Virus record (IMG/VR): IMGVR_UViG_3300027743_000031
Span: 1 to 61,575 of that record
Source of the DNA: a virus
Length of the DNA: 61,575 nucleotides
Strand: one strand, 5' to 3'
The stretch's first letter is position 1, and every line of letters begins with the position of its first letter. The translations under genes were made by a program, and so were the position numbers. Positions 46,077 to 54,601 of the stretch are shown piece by piece. The notes below the pieces were generated by a model. That model saw nothing but the letters and a program-made list of their open reading frames with translations, did no database searches and was not told where the DNA came from.

Positions 46077-46346
46077 GTGAGTGACGTACCGAACCCGGAC
46101 TTTGGCGACCACGAACCAGAGGATGCCTGGGACCCCGGCGACCCCTTCCCGATCTTGGTCGACAACCTGTTCCGCCGTCTGGCGTTGCTGGACGGCGACA
46201 CGTCGCGACAGACGCGCCAGTCCTTGCTCGACATCATCGAGCATCGGCTGGCGCGCTACCGCCGTCTGCGCGACGCCTACGACGATCGAGACAAGCTGCG
46301 GATCGATCAGTTGGTCGAGGACCTGGACTTTCTGAGGAACCGCTGA
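46077..46346 (+). CDS. Hypothetical protein (89 aa)
   Basis: GTG 46077. Starts MSDVPNPDFGDHEPEDAWDP (acidic), then helices (ILVDNLFRRLALLDGDTSRQ, HRLARYRRLRDAYDDRDKL). Immediately precedes the endolysin with a 1-base overlap, so may take part in lysis timing. Confidence 0.55.
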   Translation: MSDVPNPDFGDHEPEDAWDPGDPFPILVDNLFRRLALLDGDTSRQTRQSLLDIIEHRLARYRRLRDAYDDRDKLRIDQLVEDLDFLRNR

Positions 46347-47284
46347 TGGGCAGTCGCTACCTGACTGACATGGCCGACATCCTCCGCGGCGCGGGCTTGA
46401 CCGTGGTGGAGGAACCTGGATGGCAGACGCGAGCGCGCGGCTCGGGCGGCTACGACGGCAACCGCCCTTGGGTCATCATGTGGCACCACACCGCGAGCGA
46501 CACCAGCCCGGCGAACGATGTCTCGTACATCATCAACGCCGACGATGGCCCGCTGGCGAACCTGTACCTCGCCCGCTCGGGCACCGTGCATGTGATCGCG
46601 GCGGGCGCGACGAACACGAACGGCAAGGGCGGTCCGCTTGGCGGGTTCAGCCGCGGCACCGTCCCGCTCGACAGCATGAACACCTACGGCCTCGGCATCG
46701 AGGCGGCGAACAACGGTGTCGGCCAGCAGTGGCCGCAGGTGCAGATCGACTCGTACTTCAAGATCAACAACGCGCTCACCGCCGCCTACGGGCTGGCGTT
46801 CACAGACCTGTCGAGTCACGAGGGCTGGGCACCCGGTCGCAAGATCGACCCCGCTCAGGCAGGGGCGGTGCAAGGACCGTGGCGTCCCGCTTCGATCAAC
46901 AGCAGCCAGACGTGGCGCAACGACGACATTCGCAATGAGGCCGCTCGGCGGTCGATGCCAGGGCCACCACCAGACCCGGACCCGGAGGATGACATGAAGT
47001 GGAGCAGGCTACGGATCACCGAGGCAGGGGCGGTGTTCATGGGCATGAGCGACGGGCGCGTGTTCCCGCAGGCCGAGTGGGTGAACGGCGACGACCCCGA
47101 GCAGTTGGCGCGCTACCAGAACTACGAGCGCTTCGGGTTCGGTCACGACCTGGAACTCTCCTTCACCGACCTGAAGGGCGTGTGCTTGCTCGGGTCGGTG
47201 CCGGGGCGCGACGACAAGTTCGCTCAGGCCGGACTGACGTGGAGCAAGGACATGTTCGGCAAGGTCGTCGGTGAGGACAGGTGA
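46346..47284 (+). CDS. N-acetylmuramoyl-L-alanine amidase endolysin
   Basis: 312 residues; ATG 46346 overlaps the previous stop (TGATG). Residues 1-200 are an Amidase_2/PGRP domain: zinc ligand His47 (VIMWHHTASDT), GIEAANNGVG, and the SSHEGWAPGRKIDP motif with His158 and the catalytic Lys/Asp. It cleaves between muramic acid and the stem peptide. A Pro/Asp hinge (about 206-215) leads to an unrecognised C-terminal domain (217-312) that may bind the cell wall. No signal peptide, so a holin is needed. Confidence 0.82.
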   Translation: MGSRYLTDMADILRGAGLTVVEEPGWQTRARGSGGYDGNRPWVIMWHHTASDTSPANDVSYIINADDGPLANLYLARSGTVHVIAAGATNTNGKGGPLGGFSRGTVPLDSMNTYGLGIEAANNGVGQQWPQVQIDSYFKINNALTAAYGLAFTDLSSHEGWAPGRKIDPAQAGAVQGPWRPASINSSQTWRNDDIRNEAARRSMPGPPPDPDPEDDMKWSRLRITEAGAVFMGMSDGRVFPQAEWVNGDDPEQLARYQNYERFGFGHDLELSFTDLKGVCLLGSVPGRDDKFAQAGLTWSKDMFGKVVGEDR

Positions 47285-47616
47285 GCGCATCGACCATCTA
47301 CCAAGCGGCGAACGACCCGGCGCTGATCGAGCGCGTGACGGCCATCGCCCATCAGGTTCGGCTCACCGATGCGACCAAGGCCGACACCGACTTCGGCCGG
47401 TCACTGGTCGCGGCACCGCCGTTCTCGACCGCGCCCAGCGCCGTCATGCCGATCATGTTCCCGGTGGCGGTGGACAACGAGGCGGCGTATGAGAGCGCGG
47501 TGCTCGCACAGCGCGGCTGCCCTGGGTACGACAAGGACATCATCACCGACGCCAACTTGCAGGCGAGCGTGATCGCTCACTGGCCGATGCAGAACACGGT
47601 GCCCCCAACCCCGTGA
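47281..47616 (+). CDS. Hypothetical protein (111 aa)
   Basis: GTG 47281 overlaps the endolysin stop. Starts MSASTIYQAANDPALIERVT; helix then strands and Pro-rich C-terminus. It sits between the lysin and fibre genes and resembles small virion-associated proteins of actinophages. No family recognised. Confidence 0.55.
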   Translation: MSASTIYQAANDPALIERVTAIAHQVRLTDATKADTDFGRSLVAAPPFSTAPSAVMPIMFPVAVDNEAAYESAVLAQRGCPGYDKDIITDANLQASVIAHWPMQNTVPPTP

Positions 47617-47647
47617 GATAGCATCGGGCGACTGAACAGGAGGGGAC

Positions 47648-48250
47648 GTGCCGGGATCGACCACGCTGCGCCACTACCCATACCCGGTCGACACGGACCC
47701 GATCGACGTCGCCGGGGACGTGCAGCGTCTGGCCGAGGCGGTAGACACCGACGTTGCTGCCGTCTCCACCGTTGCCAACAACGCAACGACGCTCGCTCAG
47801 CAGGCCCAGGCTCGCGCCGACCAGGCGAACGCGGCGGCGGCCAACGCACTGGCCACAGCCAACTCAGCCGTCAGCCAAGCGCAGGCGGCGCAGACCACGG
47901 CCAACAACGCGTCGAACGCAGCCAACACCGCCAACGGCGCGATCGCGGGTATCCAGGCTCAGCTTGCCCGCAACCTTCCCTACGGCGAGCTCGGCGGGCT
48001 GCCCAACATCACGTCGAACGCGAGCGGCGATGCCCGCGTCACATTCCCCCGCGCGTACTCGTCCATCCCAGGTGTGGCGGTGGTCTGCTACAACGAGGCC
48101 AACGTGCAGCCGGTCATCCACTCGGTGGACACCACGGGGTTCAGCGTGCGGCTCCACTTCGCGGCCGACAACGACAACCCGAACACGCCGTGGCAGGGCA
48201 CCACCGGCCTCGGTTGGGTCTCATCAGGAGCACAGTTGGTAGCACCATGA
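47648..48250 (+). CDS. Tail fibre-like protein with coiled-coil stalk
   Basis: 200 residues; GTG 47648 follows AACAGGAGGGGAC. Residues 20-105 are a long alanine-rich heptad region (ADQANAAAANALATANSAVS) typical of trimeric fibre stalks; the last 90 residues (GDARVTFPRAYSSIPGVAVV, GFSVRLHFAADND) form a beta domain like the C-terminus of fibre tips. Probably host-recognition. It is on the opposite strand from the main tail genes. Confidence 0.62.
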   Translation: MPGSTTLRHYPYPVDTDPIDVAGDVQRLAEAVDTDVAAVSTVANNATTLAQQAQARADQANAAAANALATANSAVSQAQAAQTTANNASNAANTANGAIAGIQAQLARNLPYGELGGLPNITSNASGDARVTFPRAYSSIPGVAVVCYNEANVQPVIHSVDTTGFSVRLHFAADNDNPNTPWQGTTGLGWVSSGAQLVAP

Positions 48251-48447
48251 ACGGTCACGACTACATCTGCCAGAACGCGGCGTGCCCCGAGAACGGGATC
48301 AAGAAGCCGTCGTTCTCGCCCATCATCGGTGATGTCATCTGCGGCATGTGCGGGGAACTGTGCATCGACAATGGCCTCACCACGGAGACGTTCGGCGTCA
48401 CGATCCCTCCGCCCACGCCCCTCTTCATCCCACCTCCGGGGCCGTAG
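48247..48447 (+). CDS. Small Cys-rich protein (66 aa)
   Basis: ATG 48247 overlaps the previous stop. Starts MNGHDYICQNAACPENGIKK; CQNAAC and CGMCGELCID suggest a zinc ribbon; the end is Pro-rich. The pattern matches miniature zinc proteins seen beside fibre genes. Function unknown. Confidence 0.55.
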   Translation: MNGHDYICQNAACPENGIKKPSFSPIIGDVICGMCGELCIDNGLTTETFGVTIPPPTPLFIPPPGP

Positions 48448-48450
48448 CTC

Positions 48451-49695
48451 ATGGCCCGCTGTCGCTGCCAAGAGGTCGAGTGCGCCTGCCGTATCACGAA
48501 CGGCGAGAACATCTCGATCACCGGAGACGGAACGTCGCTGAGTCCGTGGGTCATCACGGGCCTCCCGGCGACCACCGGCACGCTGCAAGTCGCGGACACG
48601 CCCTCGCTCATGCTGCTGCTGGCGGGCAACGGATCAACCACGTCGCCCTACGTCATCTCGGGTGAAGCGCAGATCGGTGGCGTGCTCACGGTCGAGGACA
48701 CAGCGTCCGTCGATCTGGAGTTGACGGGTGGTGGCAGCACAGCGTCGCCCATGCTGTTGAAGGCCAACGTCGCCTTCGTTGATCTGCTCGCGCCGGGCAA
48801 CGAAGGTGACGTGCTCACGCTGCGCGTCGATGGCAAGTACGTCCCCGCGCCGGTCAGCGCCGCGCCGGGAACGATCTTCGCGGAGGGTGGCATTGCCGGT
48901 GACGGCAGCTTCGCGGACCCGCTGCACATCGAGCCGCAGGTCTATCCGTCAATGGCGGCGCTCGATGCCTCGCTGTTGGACGACGGATCGCTGGCGACGG
49001 TGGCGGGGCTGGGGCTGTTCATCAAAGGCACGGACGGCATCTGGCGCGCGGTGGACAATCCTGCGGGAACGATCCAGGCGACGATCGCCACGGTGGCCGA
49101 CCCCGGCTGGGCGCTGATGGACGGGCAGACACTGCTCAACGCACAGACGTTGTACCCGCGGCTGTGGGCGCTGGCCCCGGCATCGTGGAAGGCAGGGGCC
49201 AACATCACCCTGCCGACGATGACCAACCGCATCCCGATGGGGTTCGGCACGACGGCGCTCGGATCGATCGGCGGCGCGAACGCGCTGACGCTCGCCCTCG
49301 CGATGCTGCCCGCACACAGTCACGCCATCGACCACGACCACCCCCCGGTGTCCACGGGCTTCGTCAGCAACGACCACCAGCACGACTACAGCGGCGTGAC
49401 GGGCACCGAGAACCAGCAGCACGTCCACAACCTCGCGGGTGGCGGTGCGCCGTTCACCAACGCCGTGCCCGGAGCGTCACCGATCATCGTCGGTCAGGCG
49501 GACGGCTTCACCGGCCCCGAGCAGCAGAACCACACTCACAACTTCTCGGGACGCACGGGCGGCATCACGGCGAACCACAACCACTCGGTCGATCTGCCCC
49601 CGTTTGCCGGGGCGTCGGGTCAGGCTGGTGGCGGTCAGCAGGTGAGCGTCGTGCAGTCACACCTCGCCGTCAACTGGCAGATCCGCACCTACTGA
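48451..49695 (+). CDS. Phage tail collar-domain fibre protein (His-rich)
   Basis: 414 residues. The first 200 residues hold repeated strand modules (TPSLMLLLAGNGSTTSPYVI, TASVDLELTGGGSTASPMLL). Residues 208-300 are a Phage Tail Collar domain: GTIQATIATVADPGWALMDG, YPRLWALAPASW, ITLPTMTNRIPMGFG and HSHAIDHDHPP. The His-rich C-terminus (HAIDHDHPP, HNHSVDLPP, QSHLAVNWQIRTY) resembles T4 gp12-type fibres that bind iron through HxH. The collar fold also occurs in the minus-strand gene at 54601. Confidence 0.78.
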   Translation: MARCRCQEVECACRITNGENISITGDGTSLSPWVITGLPATTGTLQVADTPSLMLLLAGNGSTTSPYVISGEAQIGGVLTVEDTASVDLELTGGGSTASPMLLKANVAFVDLLAPGNEGDVLTLRVDGKYVPAPVSAAPGTIFAEGGIAGDGSFADPLHIEPQVYPSMAALDASLLDDGSLATVAGLGLFIKGTDGIWRAVDNPAGTIQATIATVADPGWALMDGQTLLNAQTLYPRLWALAPASWKAGANITLPTMTNRIPMGFGTTALGSIGGANALTLALAMLPAHSHAIDHDHPPVSTGFVSNDHQHDYSGVTGTENQQHVHNLAGGGAPFTNAVPGASPIIVGQADGFTGPEQQNHTHNFSGRTGGITANHNHSVDLPPFAGASGQAGGGQQVSVVQSHLAVNWQIRTY

Positions 49696-49829
49696 CGCCA
49701 CTTGCGGACGTGGTGGATGAACAGCGCGCAGAACGCAAGTGACGCGAGCGCGAGTGCGGCGATGACGACGTAGGGGCCGAGCAGGTCCACGCCGTAGCGA
49801 ATGACACCGCCGTCCCATCCGCCGCCCAT
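49689..49829 (-). CDS. Small membrane protein (46 aa)
   Basis: ATG 49829. Starts MGGGWDGGVIRYGVDLLGPY; hydrophobic helix (PYVVIAALALASLAFCALF) and basic His tail (HHVRKWRQ). Its 3' end overlaps the plus-strand fibre gene by seven bases. With its neighbour at 49839 it is a candidate holin or partner. Confidence 0.58.
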   Translation of the reverse strand: MGGGWDGGVIRYGVDLLGPYVVIAALALASLAFCALFIHHVRKWRQ

Positions 49830-49838
49830 CGGGCGAAT

Positions 49839-50030
49839 CTACAAGACGAACCAGGCGAGGGCGAACAGCGTCAGGGCCAGCTTCCACGAGCACTCACAGA
49901 CGAGCATCACTCCGCGCGTCGTCTCGCGTACCAGCACGCAGCACAGGAACGAGATCAGGAAGAGGATGGACGCGAGCAAGAACAGGAAGTCAGCCAGGTC
50001 GATGTGACCCTCTGAAATCTGAGCGAGCAT
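49839..50030 (-). CDS. Two-helix membrane protein, holin candidate (63 aa)
   Basis: ATG 50030. Two hydrophobic segments: about 13-35 (DLADFLFLLASILFLISFL) and 43-62 (CECSWKLALTLFALAWFVL) with a charged loop (RETTRG). Length and two-helix topology suit a class II holin, but the amidase gene is on the other strand 3 kb away, so the link is by inference. Confidence 0.58.
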   Translation of the reverse strand: MLAQISEGHIDLADFLFLLASILFLISFLCCVLVRETTRGVMLVCECSWKLALTLFALAWFVL

Positions 50031-50039
50031 GCGCGAACC

Positions 50040-50570
50040 CTACTGCTGGATGCAGACCCACAATGTCACCTGGCCACCGGGGGAGTTCAGCGTCAGCTTC
50101 TCGGAGGCGAATCCGGGAGGACACGATGACCCGTCACGCCCTGGTGGTCCGGCTGGACCGGGCGGGCCTTGCTCCCCGGTCGGACCAGGGGGGCCGGGTG
50201 GACCAGCCGGTCCCACGTCACCGGGCGGGCCGGTAGCGCCGGGTGCTCCCGTCGCGCCGGTAGCGCCCCTCTGCCCCTCTCTGCCGCTGGTTCCAGGCGG
50301 GCCGGTACTACCGGCCGCGCCGGGCGGTCCCTGAGCGCCAGGGAGCCCTGTAGCGCCTTGCGGTCCTGGCACACCGTCCGCGCCGTCTGCCCCTGGCGGG
50401 CCGGGAGGACCGGCTGGCCCCGGTGGACCGGGTGGACCTTGCTCAGGGACCGTCACCACCGTCGTGACCGTTGTCGGGGTCTGCCCCTCGACGGCGGCGT
50501 TTGCGACGAAAGCGAGGGTGGCCACCGCCAGCGTCAGCGCCACCAGGAAGCAGACTCCGGCCTTCCACAT
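50040..50570 (-). CDS. Exported collagen-like protein
   Basis: 176 residues from ATG 50570. Residues 1-26 ([20 protein letters not shown]) are a signal peptide or anchor. Residues 45-147 are about 34 Gly-X-Y triplets, ideal for a collagen triple helix; residues 148-176 ([21 protein letters not shown]) carry two Cys. The N-terminus overlaps the gene at 50443-50829 for 128 bases in another frame. Collagen repeats are common in phage fibres, but a signal sequence is not, so surface anchoring is possible. Confidence 0.72.
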   Translation of the reverse strand: MWKAGVCFLVALTLAVATLAFVANAAVEGQTPTTVTTVVTVPEQGPPGPPGPAGPPGPPGADGADGVPGPQGATGLPGAQGPPGAAGSTGPPGTSGREGQRGATGATGAPGATGPPGDVGPAGPPGPPGPTGEQGPPGPAGPPGRDGSSCPPGFASEKLTLNSPGGQVTLWVCIQQ

Positions 50571-50829
50571 CGGAGTACTCAGCCAGCGCGGGCGGGTCGG
50601 GGGAGGGAATCCCGTGATCCGCCAAGATCTGCCTGAGCACGAATACGTACTGCCGCCAAGCGATTGCCTCGTTCTGCTGGTCGAGCACGACGTGCTCCAT
50701 GTTGCTGATGATCCTCAGCGCGTCCTTGCGCTCCTTGCGCCGGACTTCCCGAATTGCGAGTGCCACGCCCGCTGTGGCGAAGAGGATCGCGCCGACGCCC
50801 GTGATCCAGGCTACGAGTTGGTCGTCCAC
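50443..50829 (-). CDS. Membrane-anchored hypothetical protein, spanin/holin-like (128 aa)
   Basis: GTG 50829 abuts the previous stop. One hydrophobic segment at 5-26 ([20 protein letters not shown]) is followed by a charged coil ([36 protein letters not shown]) and an Arg-rich, then Gly/Asp tail. Its last third overlaps the collagen-like gene, so the tail may be constrained by the other frame or the true gene may be shorter. A lysis role is possible but not shown. Confidence 0.55.
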   Translation of the reverse strand: MDDQLVAWITGVGAILFATAGVALAIREVRRKERKDALRIISNMEHVVLDQQNEAIAWRQYVFVLRQILADHGIPSPDPPALAEYSDVEGRSLLPGGADAGGGHPRFRRKRRRRGADPDNGHDGGDGP

Positions 50830-51129
50830 TCACGGGGGCGGCGGACCGGGAGGCAGGGGGTCTCCCCCCGCGGGGGCGTTCATCGCCTGGATCTGGCTGA
50901 GGATCATGCCGTCCGTGATGACGGCCTCGTTCATGCCGGGGTCGGCGTCCGGGTCTGTTGCCAGTGCGGACTCCCAGGCGTCATCCCAGCCGGGAGCCGC
51001 GGCCCACTTGCGGCGGTTGAGGAAGGTCCAGTTGTCGCCGTCAGCCATGCCCTCCTCGGTGGCAGCTTGGGCGATGCGCTGCTGCATCGCCTGGTTGCTG
51101 GCGATGGTCGATTGGGTGAGGTAGCTCAT
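50830..51129 (-). CDS. Conserved actinophage tail-associated protein (99 aa)
   Basis: ATG 51129. Starts MSYLTQSTIASNQAMQQRIA; WTFLNRRKWAAAPGWDDAWE and EAVITDGMILSQIQAM fit a family seen near minor tail genes of actinophages. Unknown function; Pro-rich C-terminus. Compact and well bounded. Confidence 0.62.
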   Translation of the reverse strand: MSYLTQSTIASNQAMQQRIAQAATEEGMADGDNWTFLNRRKWAAAPGWDDAWESALATDPDADPGMNEAVITDGMILSQIQAMNAPAGGDPLPPGPPPP

Positions 51130-51136
51130 GGCGCTC

Positions 51137-52363
51137 CTATGCGGTCGTGGAGAAGGTGATCATGCCGAGGCCCATGTCCGTGTTGGCCGAGAGTCCGGAG
51201 ATGTTGAGGGTGCCGTCGATGCCGACGTAGCCAACGAGCGCACCCGTTGGGGTCGTGCGGTTGGCAATGGCGAAGTTGACGACCCCTGGTGGACGAAAGC
51301 CCACAGGCAGGACGGCCACGGGGTTGCCACCGGGCATCGTGAAGCGAAGCTCGCCCCGGATCTGCACGATGTCACCGATCTTGCGGTACTGCAACGACTG
51401 CGACGTGCCGCCGATGTTCGACCACGGCGCAGCCAATCCCACCGCCGTCCACGCTGGCGGCGTGTCGGGAATCGGCGCGGCGGGCGTCATGTTCGGCCCG
51501 ATGTCCTCGATGTAGAAGTGGCTGACGTTGGGCTGGTCGGTCCAGATTTGGGCGCTGCCGTTCGATGATGCCGTCACCTTGTACGTGGACGCCACGCCAT
51601 TGCCGTCGAAGATCGCTTCCAGGTTGATCTCGTCGTAGGTGCCGTTCATCACGCGGTACACGTCGTTCGTCGTGATCGGCCCACCCGAGGCGCGGAGGTA
51701 GATGTAGACCGCGCTGCCTGTCGCGGCACGGCAGCGGCAGACGAGTCGGTAGCGACGGCCGATCTGCGCCGTGAACGCCAGTGGCTGTGTCACGTCGATG
51801 GTGTTGGAGGCGATCGCTGCACCGCCAATGTTCGTCATCGCGCCCATGGCCACGATGCCGAGCGGCTGCATCGGTGACACGGGGATCGGTGCCGAGCCGA
51901 GCGGGGAGGACGTGTTGGGGCCGACATCCTCGATGATGAAGAAGCTCGTCAGTTCGGCGTAGAACTCGATGTTGGCCGCGGTCGGGCTGACGCAGCCGAG
52001 GAAGTTGCGGTTGACCCCATCGCCGTCGATCAGGAACTGCGTCAGCAGCGCGCCGAACCCACCGCCCGTCATGAACCAGACATCGGAGATGGCAGCCGCG
52101 CCCACCGATCCGTCGCGAATGGAGACGCTCACCTGTGTCGCTCCGCGTGTCGCTCGGAGCATCAGCGTGATGCGGTAGCGCCGTCCAACCAACGGCGTGA
52201 AGTTCAGTGGCTGCGTGACGGCCGTGACCACGCCCGCGGCGGGGACGACCATCACGCCGACCATCGTGCCTTTGGCGACGACGCCGAACGATTGCAACGG
52301 CGAAGGCCCCGAGCCGAGGATGTCCACCCACTGACCGCCGACGCGTGCTCGTAGCTGTCCCAT
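51137..52363 (-). CDS. Minor tail / fibre protein with duplicated domain
   Basis: 408 residues. After a short N-terminal module (LRARVGGQWVDILGSG), two related copies of about 140 residues follow: residues 25-155 (FGVVAKGTMVGVMVVPAAGV, VGRRYRITLMLRAT, FFIIEDVGPNTSSP) and 165-295 (LGIVAMGAMTNIGG, IGRRYRLVCRCRAAT, HFYIEDIGPNMTPA). The final 105 residues are a separate beta domain. Probably an adsorption-apparatus protein. Confidence 0.65.
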   Translation of the reverse strand: MGQLRARVGGQWVDILGSGPSPLQSFGVVAKGTMVGVMVVPAAGVVTAVTQPLNFTPLVGRRYRITLMLRATRGATQVSVSIRDGSVGAAAISDVWFMTGGGFGALLTQFLIDGDGVNRNFLGCVSPTAANIEFYAELTSFFIIEDVGPNTSSPLGSAPIPVSPMQPLGIVAMGAMTNIGGAAIASNTIDVTQPLAFTAQIGRRYRLVCRCRAATGSAVYIYLRASGGPITTNDVYRVMNGTYDEINLEAIFDGNGVASTYKVTASSNGSAQIWTDQPNVSHFYIEDIGPNMTPAAPIPDTPPAWTAVGLAAPWSNIGGTSQSLQYRKIGDIVQIRGELRFTMPGGNPVAVLPVGFRPPGVVNFAIANRTTPTGALVGYVGIDGTLNISGLSANTDMGLGMITFSTTA

Positions 52364-53040
52364 CAGGTGTACCTCGATGCCATCTGGTAGCGCCCACTGA
52401 TCTCGGTCGCGTCACCCGCGCCCCACGTGAACGGTGCCGTGGCACTGGTCGTCGCGCCCTCGTTGCGGATCGCTCCGGGCAGGTCGGCGCGGGCGAAGTA
52501 CAACGTCATTGCCCCGCTCGTCGCGGGGTCGTGCAGACCGGCGTGCCGCCAGCCGCCCGAGTCGACGAAGGCGACGTTCAACTCGTTGGTCGACAGCCGC
52601 TGCGCTGGGAACGTCAGGGTGTGCGTGAGTGCGCCGACCGTGAACCCCGACGAGCCGAGGGTGAATCCGGCCTTCCAGTCGCAGTAGCCGTCTTGGCGGT
52701 GGTAGCTGCTGGGTGCCGTGCCGCCTGTGCCGAGCGTGACGCCACCGAACACGGCGCTGCCCGACTGCGTTGGCTCGGCCATGACGATCCAGCCGGTGCC
52801 GTCGTAGAACCATTCGCGCTTGGTGTCGGTGGCGAAGAAGCTCATCGGCTGGCCGGGCGCGGCGGGCTTGTTCGCCTCTAAGCCGAACGACGGTTGGTCA
52901 CGCCCCGGCGCGTCGGTGTCGTACCAAAGCTCGGTCATGGGGAACGTGCCGATCGGGTCGTCGGGGCCGATGAACACCTCATCGCTGGTGCCCGAGATCG
53001 GCACCCATGCCCCTCCCACGCGTGCGAACAGAACGCCCAT
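52363..53040 (-). CDS. Modular minor tail protein (225 aa)
   Basis: Starts MGVLFARVGGAWVPISGTSD. It carries the N-terminal 'ARVGGAWV' strand and the DEVFIGPDDP-ELWYDTDA module shared with the next three genes, then its own beta-rich domain with DWKAGFTLGSSGFTVGALTH. The shared module suggests a common docking unit on the tail tip. Overlaps the upstream stop by one base. Confidence 0.62.
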   Translation of the reverse strand: MGVLFARVGGAWVPISGTSDEVFIGPDDPIGTFPMTELWYDTDAPGRDQPSFGLEANKPAAPGQPMSFFATDTKREWFYDGTGWIVMAEPTQSGSAVFGGVTLGTGGTAPSSYHRQDGYCDWKAGFTLGSSGFTVGALTHTLTFPAQRLSTNELNVAFVDSGGWRHAGLHDPATSGAMTLYFARADLPGAIRNEGATTSATAPFTWGAGDATEISGRYQMASRYT

Positions 53041-53747
53041 CAGGCAGCCACCCTTTCACCGAACAGGACGAACGAGCCACCGAAGAACGTCGGGCCTCCC
53101 GTGACGCCGTTCCACCTCGTGATCCAGCCAGGACCGGCGACGTTGGCAGCGATCGGCTGCGCGGCGGCCAGAGCGCCCATCACCGTCCAGCCCGCTCCCG
53201 CCGAAGGAATCGTCGGGGTGGTGTCGTAGATGCGACCACCACCGGGAGGAGTCGGTGCGGCGTAGCTGTTGGTGTAGATCAGCACGCCGAGGTTGAACTG
53301 TCGGTCGGGCTTCATGTAGATGCCGCTCATCTCGACGCGCGACACCGTGGCGAAGGGGAACGTCGAGCCGCTGTCATCCCACAGCGTCACGTCGAGCGAG
53401 CCGTTCATCGTGGAGTTGGGGAACTCGACCAGCGCCGAGGTCTGGACCAGCACCGTGCCGCGCGGCACGATCCACGTCGTGCCGTTGTAGACGGCCATCA
53501 CGTTCCACTGCGTCACCCACGCTTGCGACCCGGCGATCGGCGGCGTTGAGGCGAGCAGCGCGGCCCACGTCGCGTAGACCGGCAGCGAGCCTCCCTGTGA
53601 CGGCGCTCCCGTGGCGTCGGTGTCGTACCACAACTCCGTCGAGGGGATCGTGGTGATCGGATCGTCCGCGCCGATGAACACTTCGTCGGAACCGGAGCCG
53701 ACGACATCGACCCACGTCCCGCCGACGTTGACGCGCAGCACGCCCAT
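53040..53747 (-). CDS. Modular minor tail protein (235 aa)
   Basis: Starts MGVLRVNVGGTWVDVVGSGS; carries DEVFIGADDP-STELWYDTDATG, then an independent C-terminal domain (ATVSRVEMSGIYMKPDRQFN, WITRWNGVTGGPTF). Single-base overlaps join it to both neighbours. Confidence 0.62.
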   Translation of the reverse strand: MGVLRVNVGGTWVDVVGSGSDEVFIGADDPITTIPSTELWYDTDATGAPSQGGSLPVYATWAALLASTPPIAGSQAWVTQWNVMAVYNGTTWIVPRGTVLVQTSALVEFPNSTMNGSLDVTLWDDSGSTFPFATVSRVEMSGIYMKPDRQFNLGVLIYTNSYAAPTPPGGGRIYDTTPTIPSAGAGWTVMGALAAAQPIAANVAGPGWITRWNGVTGGPTFFGGSFVLFGERVAA

Positions 53748-54601
53748 CAGAAACCCGGCCCGACGTACTGCCCGCCGAAGAAGTTGATGTTCACGTTGCC
53801 GTTGAGGTTCAGCGCCACGCCTGCATTGTGGAACACGCTGCAGAAGACGGTCTCGCCCACGGCCAACTCGATCTCTGCCGATGTCGAGATCGTTGTGCCG
53901 AAGGCCCCGCCATTCGTCACCATGTCCACCTCACCGAAGCGACGGTTGCCAGCCGGATAGTCGAGCCAGAGCGAACGGATGCCGGTGGCATTGGCAGCGA
54001 AGCTGACGCAGGCGTCGAAGCGCCACCGACCGGCGAGTCCAGCCGGGATGACGATGCCCCCTGCATTGGGCGCGTGCAGCCCATCGGTGTCGATGAGTTC
54101 CTGATCCCACGTCACCGTCGTCACCGCCCCCGTCGCGGCCGAGGGGCCAGCGATCGAGTTGCGGAGTTGGAAGCGCGGCATCCCGCCAGCGACGATCACC
54201 CACTTGTTCACGACCCACATGAACAGTCGGAAGGTGTTGGCAACCGACGCAAGTTGCCCGTTCGATCCCGTCACCGCGTTGAGCGCGGCCGTGTTCGGGT
54301 AGATCTGGAACAGCGGGCTCGGCGTCGGTGGGGCGGGCGCATCTGTGTCGTACCAGAGCTCCGTCTGCGGGTCAGTCGGCAGTGGATCGTTGGGTCCGAC
54401 GAACACCTCGTTGGGCGCGACCGCGCCGACTGTCACCCACGCCCCGCCGACGAACGCCTTGGTGGTCGGCGGGTTGGTGGACGTGTCGATCCACATCGTC
54501 TCGTTGCCGCTGGGTGTGGTGCTGCCGATGAACACTTCCGGGGGCGTGGCGAAGTTGATCGGCGTCCAGACGTTGGCGATCTTGGCGTAGAGCACGGGCA
54601 T
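53747..54601 (-). CDS. Modular minor tail protein (284 aa)
   Basis: Starts MPVLYAKIANVWTPINFATP. It has two copies of the module: PEVFIGSTTP-NETMWIDT and NEVFVGPNDP-TELWYDTDA. The rest (PSAATGAVTTVTWDQELIDT, FDACVSFAANATGIRSLWLD) is a C1q/TNF-like jelly-roll pattern, typical of receptor-binding tips. Confidence 0.65.
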   Translation of the reverse strand: MPVLYAKIANVWTPINFATPPEVFIGSTTPSGNETMWIDTSTNPPTTKAFVGGAWVTVGAVAPNEVFVGPNDPLPTDPQTELWYDTDAPAPPTPSPLFQIYPNTAALNAVTGSNGQLASVANTFRLFMWVVNKWVIVAGGMPRFQLRNSIAGPSAATGAVTTVTWDQELIDTDGLHAPNAGGIVIPAGLAGRWRFDACVSFAANATGIRSLWLDYPAGNRRFGEVDMVTNGGAFGTTISTSAEIELAVGETVFCSVFHNAGVALNLNGNVNINFFGGQYVGPGF

